Part shown: positions 1 to 10,560 of the stretch, in pieces
Layout of the letters: the number at the start of each line of letters is the position of its first letter
How positions within the stretch are numbered: the stretch's first letter is position 1
From: Pithys albifrons albifrons
Lineage: Eukaryota; Chordata; Aves; Passeriformes; Thamnophilidae
Assembly: GCF_047495875.1 (NCBI RefSeq)
Contig: NC_092475.1
Location: forward strand, 14,048,001-14,112,000
DNA: 64,000 nt
Direction: 5' to 3'
The notes under the pieces: model-generated
The model's database searches: none
Seen by the model: only the letters and a program-made list of their open reading frames with translations
Told to the model about the DNA's origin: nothing
Made by a program: the position numbers and the translations under genes

Positions 1-540
1 GGAGTCTGTTATCAATTAGCAAATAACTGATCAGTGAAGGCACCTCAATCCCAGCCATTAATTGTGTCATTTTGGCAGGAAAATCTTAGCAAACCCCTTT
101 CTGATCCATTAGGATCCTTTAGGTTGTGTGTGATCTTTAACAAACCCTTAAAGCAGAAGGAACATCACTGTGTGAAGACGAGGTGCTTCCTCCTTCTGAT
201 TTGCCACTTTTTACTAAATACGTGTTTTTGCAGAGTTTTCACTTTTGCTTTTGCCCAGACCCAGGCTGAGGTGATGTGCTGGAGTGAGCTGCAGGTGTCA
301 GAGGAGTGCTCTGCAGGGACAGCTCTTTCCCAGAGCAGTGTCCTCAGCCAGTCAGGCAGTGAGCTTTGGAAAGGCAGTTGCTGGATGATGCCAATGGAAG
401 TTTCTGACAATGTCACTACAAATTAAAATTACCACCCCCCTCATCCCCCACCCCCACCCCCCCATTCTGGTTGAAATTACAGTCTTTTACCTCTTTTTGG
501 GTGGGGAAAGGAGTTTGCAAAGGAGTGCAAATCAGGAATA

Positions 541-565
541 TATGTGATGTGATGTGATGTGATGG
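541..565. repeat. (GTGAT)n microsatellite
   Basis: About four tandem copies of the pentamer GTGAT, directly followed by a SINE/CR1-type 3' tail. Confidence 0.85.
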
Positions 566-607
566 TCCTTGTGGGTCCCTTCCAACTCAGAATTTTCTGT
601 AATACAG
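566..607 (+). mobile_element. SINE/CR1-type 3' tail fragment
   Basis: The segment reads TCCTTGTGGGTCCCTTCCAA followed by an AATTTTCTGT-like end. It is the same tail seen on the full-length SINEs at 2388 and 29283. The tRNA-like head is missing, so this is a truncated copy. Confidence 0.6.
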
Positions 608-689
608 GTGAGCAAGGCTAAGGGAAAGAAAGTCTGTGGTGAAGAGGTAGAAATGTGAGTGACCAGCATGGGGAAGGTGCCAGAATGTC

Positions 690-795
690 TAAATCCCAGA
701 CTGAGTTGGAAGGGACCCACAAGGATTCTCAAGTCCAACTCCAGTCAAGGGCCCATACATGGGATTGAACCCATGACCTTGGCATCATTACAATG
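690..795 (-). mobile_element. tRNA-derived SINE (TguSINE1-like), partial
   Basis: Read on the minus strand it contains GGTCATGGGTTCAATCCC, a B-box-like tRNA promoter element. The CR1-type tail GTGGGTCCCTTCCAACTCAG follows. The tRNA A-box half is missing. Together with the plus-strand tail at 566-607 it forms an inverted pair about 90 bp apart. Confidence 0.7.
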
Positions 796-2387
796 TGTAG
801 GAAGAGATAGGACAGTGTGAAGGGAAGGAATCAGGGCCTCCTGCTCTCTGATGCTTCTGCCAGGAATTCTGAGACAGGAGGAGGAGGATTCTTCAGGTAA
901 CAGTGAGGGACTGCAGAGACTGGGAGGAGGAGGGAGTTATTCTGGGGATGAGTTCAAAGCTTCCACCAATAATCATTCCTTTAATTCAAATTGTAAAGAC
1001 ACACCCTCTGTTTGTGAAGGAGGGAGAGTCAGGTCCTGCTTCAGACCTTTTCTGGACCTCAGGGAAAGCTGGTGTAGAACCATAGAAATAAAACCTGCCT
1101 GAAGCATATGCACAGCCACAGGAGGCAGACTGGCAGATGGCTCCACTGCTGCCTCTGTCAGACCAGGAGCTGTTTGGCTTTCCAATTGCAGTGTTTGTAG
1201 TGTGCATTTCAGGGATGGGTGTCTTGATTCCCCTCTGAATGTGGTACAGTGTCTTTCATCTGTCAATCATTACATTAAATTGAGGCAGCTTCATTAAAGA
1301 CTGAAAGTTGTTTCCATGACATAGATATTTCATGTCACCCAAGCCAAGTTTCAGTGAGTCTGTTAAAGGCACAGACACAAAACACCCCATGAACAGCATT
1401 TTTTAAGGTGAAGTTTACAATTGTGGGAATTTATGTGCAGGTAAATGCCCCTTACCCTCCCCAGATTCTGCACCATCCCTGTCACAGACTGGGCTGCACA
1501 AAACTGGCAGGTCCATCACTCCTCTGAGCTCTAAAATATTTTGAGTAGTCCTGAGAATGAAGCAGCTCATGTAAGTGTAATTTACTGAAAGGTTTGTTTC
1601 TCAAAAGGAATTTTTGTGGCCAGTTTTTTTCATGTGCTGGATTCCAGTTTAGCCATGACAAATTCAGACAAAATCTAAAGCAATTCACATTTTTAAACTA
1701 AGTTCCTCAGCTGCCCACACCCAGCTTGGAAAGGTTGTCATATTTTTAGGAAGTGATACAAAATCAACCAAAACATTAGGAAGATTTTTATTAATAAGTA
1801 TGGACATCAGATCAGGACTGTGACTTTGTTGATGACTTTATTTGTAACAGCAAAACTTCACATACACAAAGTAGTGTGTGGGGAAAACAAAGAGCCTTTG
1901 GAAATGCAACCTGTGAGGCTGTGTGATAGCAAAAAAATAAATAACTGCTAAGAAGACTTTTGTCCCTTAGCAGCAAATGTATTTATTGACAACATTGGAG
2001 ACACAGCCAGTTCATACTGAGCAAAAACTTGCCTGAGTTGTTTGTGTAAAATGAGCCATTTGTAGTCTTATGTTCATAGTTAACACTTTCTAATTTCCAT
2101 ATTAATGACTGGGCAAAATCTTGGGCAGAGCTTTCCTTTTCCCTTCAAATTTGGGTCATTCTCTCCTGACTTCATCCCTCGGGTGGTCTTGAAGTGTCTT
2201 CATCACTGTTGGACTTTGCCTTTTTTTTGTTCAGTGACATGACCTGTCAAAATTGTAAAATCTTGGCTTTAACTTTACAAAATCTTGGATCTTTACCATT
2301 TCATCCTCTTGAAGTGTCCAGCTTAAATGTATGACTTGTAATCCATGGCACACTGGTCTCTAGAACTGCTGTGAGTACCAGAACAAA

Positions 2388-2535
2388 GCTGAGATCAGCT
2401 CAGTTGGTTAAAACTTGGCTGTAATAATGCCAAGGTCATGGGTTCAATCCCCTGTGTGGGCCATTGACTGAAGAGTTGGACTCGCTGATCCCTGTGGGTC
2501 CTTCCAGCTCAGAATAGTCTGGGATTCTGTGAAAG
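2388..2535 (+). mobile_element. tRNA-derived SINE (TguSINE1-like)
   Basis: The head reads AGCTCAGTTGGTTAAAAC, an A-box like that of tRNA-Ile. It is followed about 35 bp later by GGTCATGGGTTCAATCCC (B-box) and then by a CR1-type tail ending near ATTCTGTGA. This tRNA-Ile plus CR1-tail layout is that of the songbird SINE family TguSINE1. It ends about 190 bp before the MMP24 exon at 2727. Confidence 0.8.
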
Positions 2536-2726
2536 CGACTCCAGCACTTCATGCTGTTCCATGAGTTAAGTGGCTTTGCTGTGCAAACAACATTTTGCAA
2601 AGCAGAATTGGAAGTTTCACCAAACTAGGGTTTTTTTTAGGTGTCTTTTCTCTTTCACTGTGTGTTGATAATAAGTCTGAGATGCATTCTGCAGATTTAA
2701 CCATCCCTCCTTTCTCCTTCCCCCAG

Positions 2727-3031
2727 TGTACACAACTACACGCCCAAGGTGGGCGAGGTGGACACGAGGAGAGCCATTCGCCAGGCCTTCGACGTGTGGC
2801 AGAGGGTCACACCGCTCACCTTCGAAGAGGTCCCTTACCATGAGATTAAAAATGACAGGAAGGAGGCAGATATTATGATCTTTTTTGCCTCTGGTTTCCA
2901 TGGAGACAGCTCTCCCTTTGATGGGGAAGGTGGATTCCTGGCTCACGCCTACTTCCCTGGCCCAGGCATTGGGGGGGACACTCACTTCGACTCAGACGAG
3001 CCCTGGACCTTGGGGAACTCCAACCATGATG
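2727..3031 (+). CDS. MMP24: MMP24 exon, catalytic domain N-terminal part (probable exon 4)
   Basis: MMP24 (MT5-MMP) is a membrane-anchored zinc endopeptidase that acts on extracellular matrix and cadherin-type substrates at the cell surface, mainly in neural tissue. This exon follows a CCCCCAG acceptor (split codon, then 101 full codons) and ends at G|GTAAGA (phase 1). It encodes the start of the catalytic domain: [20 protein letters not shown] near the start, the MT-loop region [13 protein letters not shown], then the structural zinc and calcium segment with [12 protein letters not shown] and DTHFDSDE. The sequence matches vertebrate MMP24 almost residue for residue. MMP16 (MT3-MMP) differs in the later stem and tail, which are clearly MMP24 here. 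The signal peptide, prodomain with cysteine switch and furin site lie upstream of the window. All six exons in the window join in phase to give about 474 residues, against a human total of 645. Confidence 0.97.
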
Positions 3032-3843
3032 GTAAGAGTGCAGGTCACCTGCAGGGACAAGCTGGATGCACACACACTGACAGGCTTTGCTTAGTGGAGC
3101 TTTCACCTGCTGTACAGATGTTTTCTAAAACCTGTTTGCTGTCTTGAATGGGGAGTAATGTGAGTTTGTGACTGTGCATGGGTGTGAGTTTGAGGAGTGT
3201 GTCTGCTGGCTTTGTACATCTCCCGAGGTTTGGGCCTTAGTTGCTACAAAAACAACTCTGGGAGGGAGAAGGTGAACAACATGTTGAAATGGTACCTCAT
3301 GGAATACTTACCAGGGGCAATTAGAGGTACTTGTAATGGTGAGCAGAAAGTTGAGAGTGAAGACATTTGAATGTCAAGTTGTTTTGATCCATACTTGTTT
3401 TCTCAGTCTGGGATTCCTCCCCCTGTCAGAGGTTGGCTGGTTAGTTAAGGAATACTAATGATTGGGACAACAGGTTTTATCTTACTAAGCATGAAGTATT
3501 CCTGCTTTTTTCTGGCTTTATCTTACTCTCTAATGGCAATGAGCACTTTCTGTTCTATTTTCAAAACCTCTGTTTTCATTACCTTTGATAGTGGTGACTT
3601 GTAAAAAGCTGAAAACCAGAATTTCACAGTGGCCTCATAAAATACCTCTCCAATTTCCACAGTGACAGAGATCTGGGAAGAACAACATGTCTTCAAGCCT
3701 TTAGGGATTCAAAGTCATGTTTTGAGCCATATGATAAGGGTTAAGAGTTTACTTGAACTGTAAATGTGACTTGATTTTTAAACTGTATAAAAACATAGGA
3801 GTGTTGTGGCCACGATGTCTAAGGACGTGCAGAGGTGATGTCT

Positions 3844-3950
3844 TTCATCACTCAGGGCCATGATCTGATAATCACAGTGGGGTTGGACCAAGGGTTGGAC
3901 TTGATTATCTCAGAGGTCTCTTCCAACCCAGCTGATTCTGTGATTAGGCC
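3844..3950 (+). mobile_element. CR1 LINE 3' end
   Basis: The text GGTTGGACTTGATTATCTCA followed by GAGGTCTCTTCCAACCCAGC and ATTCTGTGATT is the typical CR1 3' terminus of birds. Only about 100 bp remain, the usual extreme 5' truncation. Confidence 0.8.
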
Positions 3951-5380
3951 AAGCAGTGTAGTTTGAGAAGAAGAAAAGTTTTTCAGGCACCTTCAGACCT
4001 TCTCTAAAAGTGCCAGCTTGCTTTACAAATGGATTGCAAATTGAGAAAACCCCTCAGATCATCTTTGTCAGGAAGTGGAGCTGTCAGCTTCAGTGTGGGG
4101 ATGCTGATTTGTAGGAAAGCAGAAATTAAAGAGAAGTAACATTTCCTGGCATGTTCAAATGACTAGATGAGATGTAGGCTGAGAAAGAGAGAGTTGTGAT
4201 CTGTGGGATGGGGAGGGGGGAGAGTGTGGAGAGTGTGGGAGGGTTTAGGGTGACAGAGAAGCAGTCTTGCTGTCTTGAAACATTAGGAATTTTTATTCCC
4301 AGGTTTGTGGCTTGAGGGCAGTTCACAGGTTTCCCTCAAGGATCAGGATTGACAGTCAGAGACCTCCTGGGAGCTGCTTTTGCAGCAGCAAGGTGTGTTT
4401 GTGCTGTGCCAGTGGTCTGTGCCAGGTCAGGCTGGGCTCAGTAGTTAATTGAGCTCAACTCTGGGGTGTGGGGGAGTCCTTGTAGTGGATGTGACTTCCC
4501 AGGGAAGGCCAAATGAGGGCTGGGAGTGCCGGGATCTGGGAGAGAAGGTCCTTGCAGGAAGGTGGAAGGGAAGGTTTTGACAGTTGTAGTTGTTTTCTTA
4601 TTTTCTGCACCAAAGGCCTCCTTCTGGGAGAAGCTTAGCAAGGCTGAGAGGCAGCTGAAGGACTGGCAGGGATGGTCCTGGGGGACATTTTCCACTGGGT
4701 GGGATGTTCTACCATCACTTGATGTCATGATCTCTTTGTCAAGGATGTTTTGGGTATAGTTTTTAGGATGGTGTTTGAGAGCAATGCACACAATGAGTAG
4801 AGGGTCTCTCTTTCTACAAAAGCTATTTGTTTTGCTATTCTTATCCATGTGGCTCTTTTAAAACATGACTTATTTCTCTGGTATGCTGAGACTGTCATGA
4901 TGAGTGTCCTCAAAATGCAGGAGTTGGTGCTTGAGGGGGCTGGTGTGCACTCTGAGTGTGAGATTTCCACTCCAGAGGGTGTCATGTGTGTCTCTGTCTC
5001 CAGATAACTGTGCTGTACAGACTGGGCTGCAGAGACTCTCCTAGAATGTCACCAGTGAGGATGTTGAGAGTGGTGAGGTTATATGTGTTCCCTCCACCTG
5101 GGGGAAGCACTGACTGCAGAAGGGGAGTTTGGTGTGTTGAGGATGACAGGGGTGAGGCTGTACTGGAGCACTGTGGGTGTGTTGTGTGAGGAATTGGGTT
5201 CTGCCTATGTTCTTAGCCTTAGGATGCAAATGTGAACATGTCCTGCTCCTCCCTGGAGGACCCAGGCCTCTCCAGGGAGGGGTTTCCTTCTGCTTCACTT
5301 GTCACTGGAGCTCTCAGTTCCTCACCTCTGATGGTTTTATTTGAAATGATGTTAGCAGGGCTCAGAGAGGTTTTTCTTGG

Positions 5381-5520
5381 TCAGAAGTTGGTTAAAAAAC
5401 TTGGCTGTAATAATGCCAAGGTCATGGGTTCAATCCCCTGTGTGGGCCACTGACTTCAGAGTTGGACTCGCTGATCCTTGTGGGTCCCTTCCAACTCAGA
5501 ATAGTCTGTGAATACATATC
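5381..5520 (+). mobile_element. tRNA-derived SINE (TguSINE1-like)
   Basis: It has the same head and tail as the copies at 2388 and 29283: AACTTGGCTGTAATAATGCC, the B-box GGTCATGGGTTCAATCCC, and the tail GTGGGTCCCTTCCAACTCAG. The A-box is slightly decayed (AGAAGTTGGTTAAAAAAC). Confidence 0.8.
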
Positions 5521-8058
5521 TGTGAAGGTTTCCTGCTCAGTTCACTGCCTTTTTTTTTCTTTGAAAATAAGTTGTTAGTGGGGACAACACTGTCTGCATA
5601 AGAGGAGGTGTTTCTTCAAACATGGTCTTGCTTGTCCTTGCAATGTGTGTTTGGGTTGGTCAGTCTGGAACTGAAGAAGTCTCTCAGTGAAGGAATATAA
5701 AAACCCTACCAGGAGATCACTGGCAAAGCTCTCATTTATTCACAGGCTAAAGAGGAACTGTTTTGGCCATTCACCATCTGTTCAAATCTTAAAGTAAGAT
5801 TGAAGTAACAATAGTGTCTTTACAGCAAGCCACAAAATATCACTGTGTAAAATGTAAAAATTTCTGACAAGAGTGTGTGTAAGTTGATGGGAGGATCTGA
5901 GCAATCTGCCTTGGAGCTCTGTCAGCCTCACAGCTGTGAAGGGAAATCTGTCAGCAGAGCAGGATGCTGGAACTGGTGCTGTGGGTCCTCATAATATTCT
6001 CGGGCCATACAGTTTTGTTACCACCCAGTTTGTTCTGTGTTGTGGCACCCCCAGTTTGTCCCTCTGTGTTTGGGTGAAGCTGTCACTCCACAGAAGAGCT
6101 GCTTTGGAGCCTTCACTGGCAGTGCAAATTCTATGGATACAAGTGAAAGATTTCATGATTGGAACAGATCTTTCTGTGCAAACAAATGAGAGGATTTGTC
6201 CATGGAGAATGTGGTGTATCCTGTTGAAGTTTCTGTGTTGTAAAGATGCCTCCCAGTAACCCACTGGGGTTCACTGGCAATTTTACCACCCCAGCTGGTG
6301 GATCATTACCTGGGATTTATATACTCATTATCATTTTGCCTGGTCATTATGATACTGATTTTGCCCTTGTGGACAGCATGGCTATTACCATGAATGATTA
6401 GTAGAATTATTAGTATAATCATAATAGCTGAGATGCTGTGGGTTGTCTGTCTGAGCCTCTGGTAACAGGGGCATGTGCACCAACTCTTGTTTTATCTTCT
6501 GGGAAGAATGATCTTTGCACAGGCTTTCAGAGTGAGTACAAAGTCTCTTTCCCCCTGGATATTAGTTGCAGTTCCATTCTTTCAGCCATGCATTCAGTTC
6601 CTTTGGCTGAGTAAGACTGTACTTTTAATTTATGATTTCTTCATTGTGCTGCCTTCTCTGGCATTCTCATAAGCAAGCTGGGGAAGATTAATTTAGATAA
6701 TCTTGTGATGAGGATGGGCAAAGCCAGGTGGGGAGCTGAACTCCTGGAGCAGCCCTTGGTAACTGGGATCATGGGACACAGAATTCATTGTGTTCAGATG
6801 ATAATGTCGATGGGAGCAGCAAGGAGCAGGAAGCAGAAAATTGGAATTTGCAGGGATAAAAGCAAATCAGAGCAGTGAGATGGCAAATAAGATGCAACTG
6901 AAAAAGAAGAGCAGTGTGGTTTTACATTTAGAGAATTTTTTCCTTGAAATGTGCTGTGGGAACAGCCAGTCAGCCTTGAACTGCCCATCTGAGGGCTCAC
7001 AGTGCTGACAGACATTGCTGAGGCTGCACAGCCTGACAGAGGGGAACAGCCCTGGCAGTGTTGGCATCTCCCCCCTTGGCACCTCAGTCCCTTACCTGCC
7101 CTGGCTCAAACATGGGGGTGAGGCAGGAAATCCATTAACTGGCCACATCAAGTCCTTCTTAGCCTTTATATGCAAATAATAATTAGATATGTATATAGCT
7201 CCAAAACCAAACTGAAAAGGAATCCAGAGTGACAGAAGGTTTAAATACCCATGTTATACATGACAGCTCTGACAACTCTAATGTTAGTTTAATCCAGGTT
7301 AATTAGAGGAAGTGAATTTTAATCTCCAGTTTAATATTGTAAGTAGTATCAATAATAATCCCAGGCAAATCTTCTTCATGGTCTTTTAAAAGTAAAAAAA
7401 CCATTGCAGTTACACGTGTAGTCAACACCACACCACTGAATCTGTAGTTTTTGCAACCTCCTATGGATATATTAAATTTTTTAATACTAAAGCAAGGTAA
7501 GAACTGAGGTATCCATACCCTGCCAGGGATCAGCAGGTTGTATTTCTTTCAGCATGCCCAGAATTGGCCTGTAAGACCCTCTGTGTCATCTGCTGGTGTG
7601 GCACTGCAGGTCTGAGTGTGCCCAGGGCAGCCACTTCAGGGACAGTCCCAGTGACATGTGATTTCTGTAGCAATTGTGGTGCAGCTGAGCTTCCCATCAA
7701 GGGATCATTTTGCAGATCACAGGCTCACCTCTCCTTTCCCCTCTCCCACTGTACAGCTTCACACCTGCACCAGATTCTCCCTGGAAGTGTGGGATGACCA
7801 CTGTGATGGCTCTTTAGGTGTTGGCAAGGAACACTGAGCTCTGCTAACAGCAGGTGAACAAACCTCACAGTCATTACAGCAAATACCCCCATAGATCCCA
7901 GTGGGTTCCTGCAGAGGCTTCTTTGGAAAGCTTCCTGGTCAGGACTCCTGAAGGAAAGGCAGCCAAAAAGAGGGCCATGTGTGCAAGACACTGAGACCTC
8001 AGGGTCACCTTCGGGGCTGAATCAATGCAGGAGCTTCTGCAGGAGTTCTGCAGGAAAA

Positions 8059-8090
8059 GGAACTGAACTGAACTGAACTGAACTGAATTG
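8059..8090. repeat. (AACTG)n microsatellite
   Basis: Five to six tandem copies of AACTG, the last one altered to AATTG. Confidence 0.85.
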
Positions 8091-9649
8091 CTTCTGGGAA
8101 GGTTCTGTCAGCCCCAGAGGAGAGGAACTGGACAGCTTGTTCTGTGATTCCATGGTTGCAGTGGACATCTACCTGAGCAACAGAGCACGTGCTCCTGGAC
8201 CCACCATCTGGACGTGGCATATGGTCAGGAACCTGGCAGGGCTTTCAGGACAGCCAAGCACTGTCTGAGCTCACTGATGTGAATGTTCAGCAAGGATGTC
8301 AATGAGAAGATTTTGATTAGGGCAGCTAATTTTGGAGCTGCCTGACAGACCTGTTGTGGGGGGTGGGGCTTGTGTAGCTTAGAGCTGACATTGAATCTGC
8401 CAGTCAGTGTTCAAAGCAGTGTCTTCACTGGAGATCTGATTTCTGTCCTGGCACTGTTGATATCACAAACCTTCCTGATTCTTGGGGCTTTTGTGCCCCT
8501 GTTCCTAGAGATGAGATCCTCTCCCACCTCTGCATGTGCAGTGAAGTTCAGTTGCACAAGCACAGGATTTCAGCCAAGCTTTGAGAGAGCTGCTCTCCTG
8601 TCACACCTTGGGCTGTTCTTGCTAAAATCCAGATGCACCAGATTAATTTGGACTCGAACCTAAATGTCCTGGTACTCTTTTTGTTCTTACCATGAGTCCA
8701 AAGTTCTTAAAACTGCCCAGGCACCTGCAGATTTTCTGCCTCAGCTGTGCCTTTGTCTGTCTTGGGTGCCTTAGGGAGGATGTCCTGTGCTTCTGACACT
8801 TGTTGTCTTTACTGTCACTTCTGAGGATGTGCCTCTTCTCACCCATCTTGAACACCCCAGAAGCCATTAGAGATACAATATAGGAGGTTTCTTCTCTACA
8901 AGTGCAGTTTTTGAGCAGTATCATTAGATTTTATGGACCGTGTCTCACTAGAACAGGCTGTTCTAGTACAGACTGTCCCAAGGAATAGGTATGTGGCTTT
9001 CCCTCTTCAGAGTCCTGGATCGTGGGGGGATGAGTGTCTTTCAAAACCCTAATTTGACCTTGAGTGGGAGACAGAATTCAAGCACCAGGCTTTTCATTCT
9101 CAGCTGCTGGCACTGCAGACCAGTGCTCTGGTCTCGAGGTCTACACTCAGTTTGGGTTCCTGCACAAGTAATTTTGCAGCTGCTTCCTCCCATCACTGTC
9201 GTGCTTTTCCCAGCACCTCTTCCTCTTTCTTCCCTTTTGAACCAGGGGAAGGGTGGAGTGACCATAGTGTGGCCCAGGGAAGGGAAGGGATGTAGCCAAA
9301 TGGTGTTTTATGGCTCTGGTTTACCTCAGAGCTGCCCCAGCCCTTGAGCCCAAAGGAAAGATTAGATAGAAATGGGTGGCTGGTGCAGGAGAAAGGGCTG
9401 CTGCCCTTTCAGCTCCAGGATGCACATCTGAACCATAAAACCAGAGCAGAATTCTTGTGTGTCTGAGTCCTGGGCAGACTTTTATTTCTTCAAACCTCTG
9501 CCTGCCATTCTCCTGGCCTTTTTTCCCTTCTCTCTGTCACTGAAAGCTTTTCTTATCCCATAGCAGAATCTTTTTGCAAAGCCATCTTCACATCTGTCAT
9601 TAGTGCATGGTTGAAACAAGTGATGTTTGGAGAATGGAGTGTGATGTTT

Positions 9650-9960
9650 GGGGTCCTCAATACATGAAAGGTGTGAGAAAACTGGGCAGAGTCCAGTGCA
9701 GGAACACTGCAGAGATAAGGGATTGGAGCAGGAAGAAAGCAGGGAGAGTGGGCTTGTTCAGCCTGGTGAGGAGGAGGAGGGTGGGGAGGATGCATCTCTA
9801 GCAGTCTTCCACAGGAGGAGATCTTGGGGAGAGGACAGAGCCACACTCTTCTTGGGGGTGAAGAGAGAAAGGAACAAAAGGCAACAGGTACAAGCTGCGA
9901 GGAGGAAACCCCACCTGGGCTTAAGGAAAAAGCTCCTTCACCAGCAGAGTGGTACAACAA
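9650..9960 (+). mobile_element. Decayed CR1 LINE fragment (probable)
   Basis: A stretch reading like GLFSLVRRRR in translation resembles the [14 protein letters not shown] block near the C-terminus of avian CR1 ORF2, seen intact at about 47.8 kb. Downstream text (GGCAACAGGTACAAGCTGCG) also fits the decayed CR1 3' region. Divergence is high and the boundaries are estimates. Confidence 0.45.
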
Positions 9961-10085
9961 GAGGCTACACCTGCAGAGGACTCCATCCTTCCAGGCTTTT
10001 GGAGCATCCTGAGCAACCTGATGGAGTTTTGAGATCAGCCCTGCTTGAAACAGAAGGTTAAACTTGGCAGCTTCCAGCCCTGCCT

Positions 10086-10560
10086 TTCAAGCTGCATTTT
10101 TCCATAGAATGGATTGGGTTGGAAGAGACCTCCGAGATCATCAAGTCCAACCCTTGGTCCAACTCCAGTCCCTTTACCAGATCATGGCACTCAGTGCCAC
10201 GGCCAAGCTCACCTTAAAAACCTCCAGGGATGGGGAATCCACCCCCTCTCTGGGCAGCCCATTCCAATGCCTGAGCACTCTCTCTCTAAAGAATTTCTTT
10301 CTGATCTCCAACTTCAATTTCCCCTGGCAGAGCTTGAGCCCATCGTGCCCCCTTGTCCTATTGCTGAGTGCCTGGGAGAAGAGACCAACCCCCAGCTGGC
10401 CAGAACTTCCCTTCAGGCAGTTCCAGACAGTGCTGAGGTCACCTCTGAGCCTCCTCTTCTCCAGGCTAAACACCCCAGCTCCCTCAGCCTCTCCCCATGG
10501 GACTTGTGCTCCAGTCATAGTTCATCAGTGTTGCCAAACAGGCAGAATTTTAGTTCCTAG
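10086..10560 (-). mobile_element. CR1 LINE 3' fragment
   Basis: In antisense it runs from the CR1 terminus (TTGGGTTGGAAGAGACCTCC) through GGCACTCAGTGCC, GATGGGGAATCCACC and CCTCCTCTTCTCCAGGC, in the order expected for the last 450 bp of CR1. The element is inserted antisense to MMP24. Confidence 0.9.

Larger units (their letters stand above)
1..2726 (+). other. MMP24: MMP24 intron (5' part outside the window)
   Basis: This stretch precedes the first MMP24 exon in the window and holds no recognisable exon. In particular, the prodomain end with its furin site, expected just upstream of the catalytic domain, is not found on either strand, so it must lie left of the window. The DNA is AT-rich intron with SINE pieces near 566-607, 690-795 and 2388-2535 and a short GTGAT microsatellite. 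Nothing else was recognised. Confidence 0.8.

Noticed and set aside
2394..2460. tRNA gene-like A-box and B-box
   Set aside because: It is the head of a SINE that recurs at 5381 and 29283 with a CR1 tail. The tRNA fold is not preserved.
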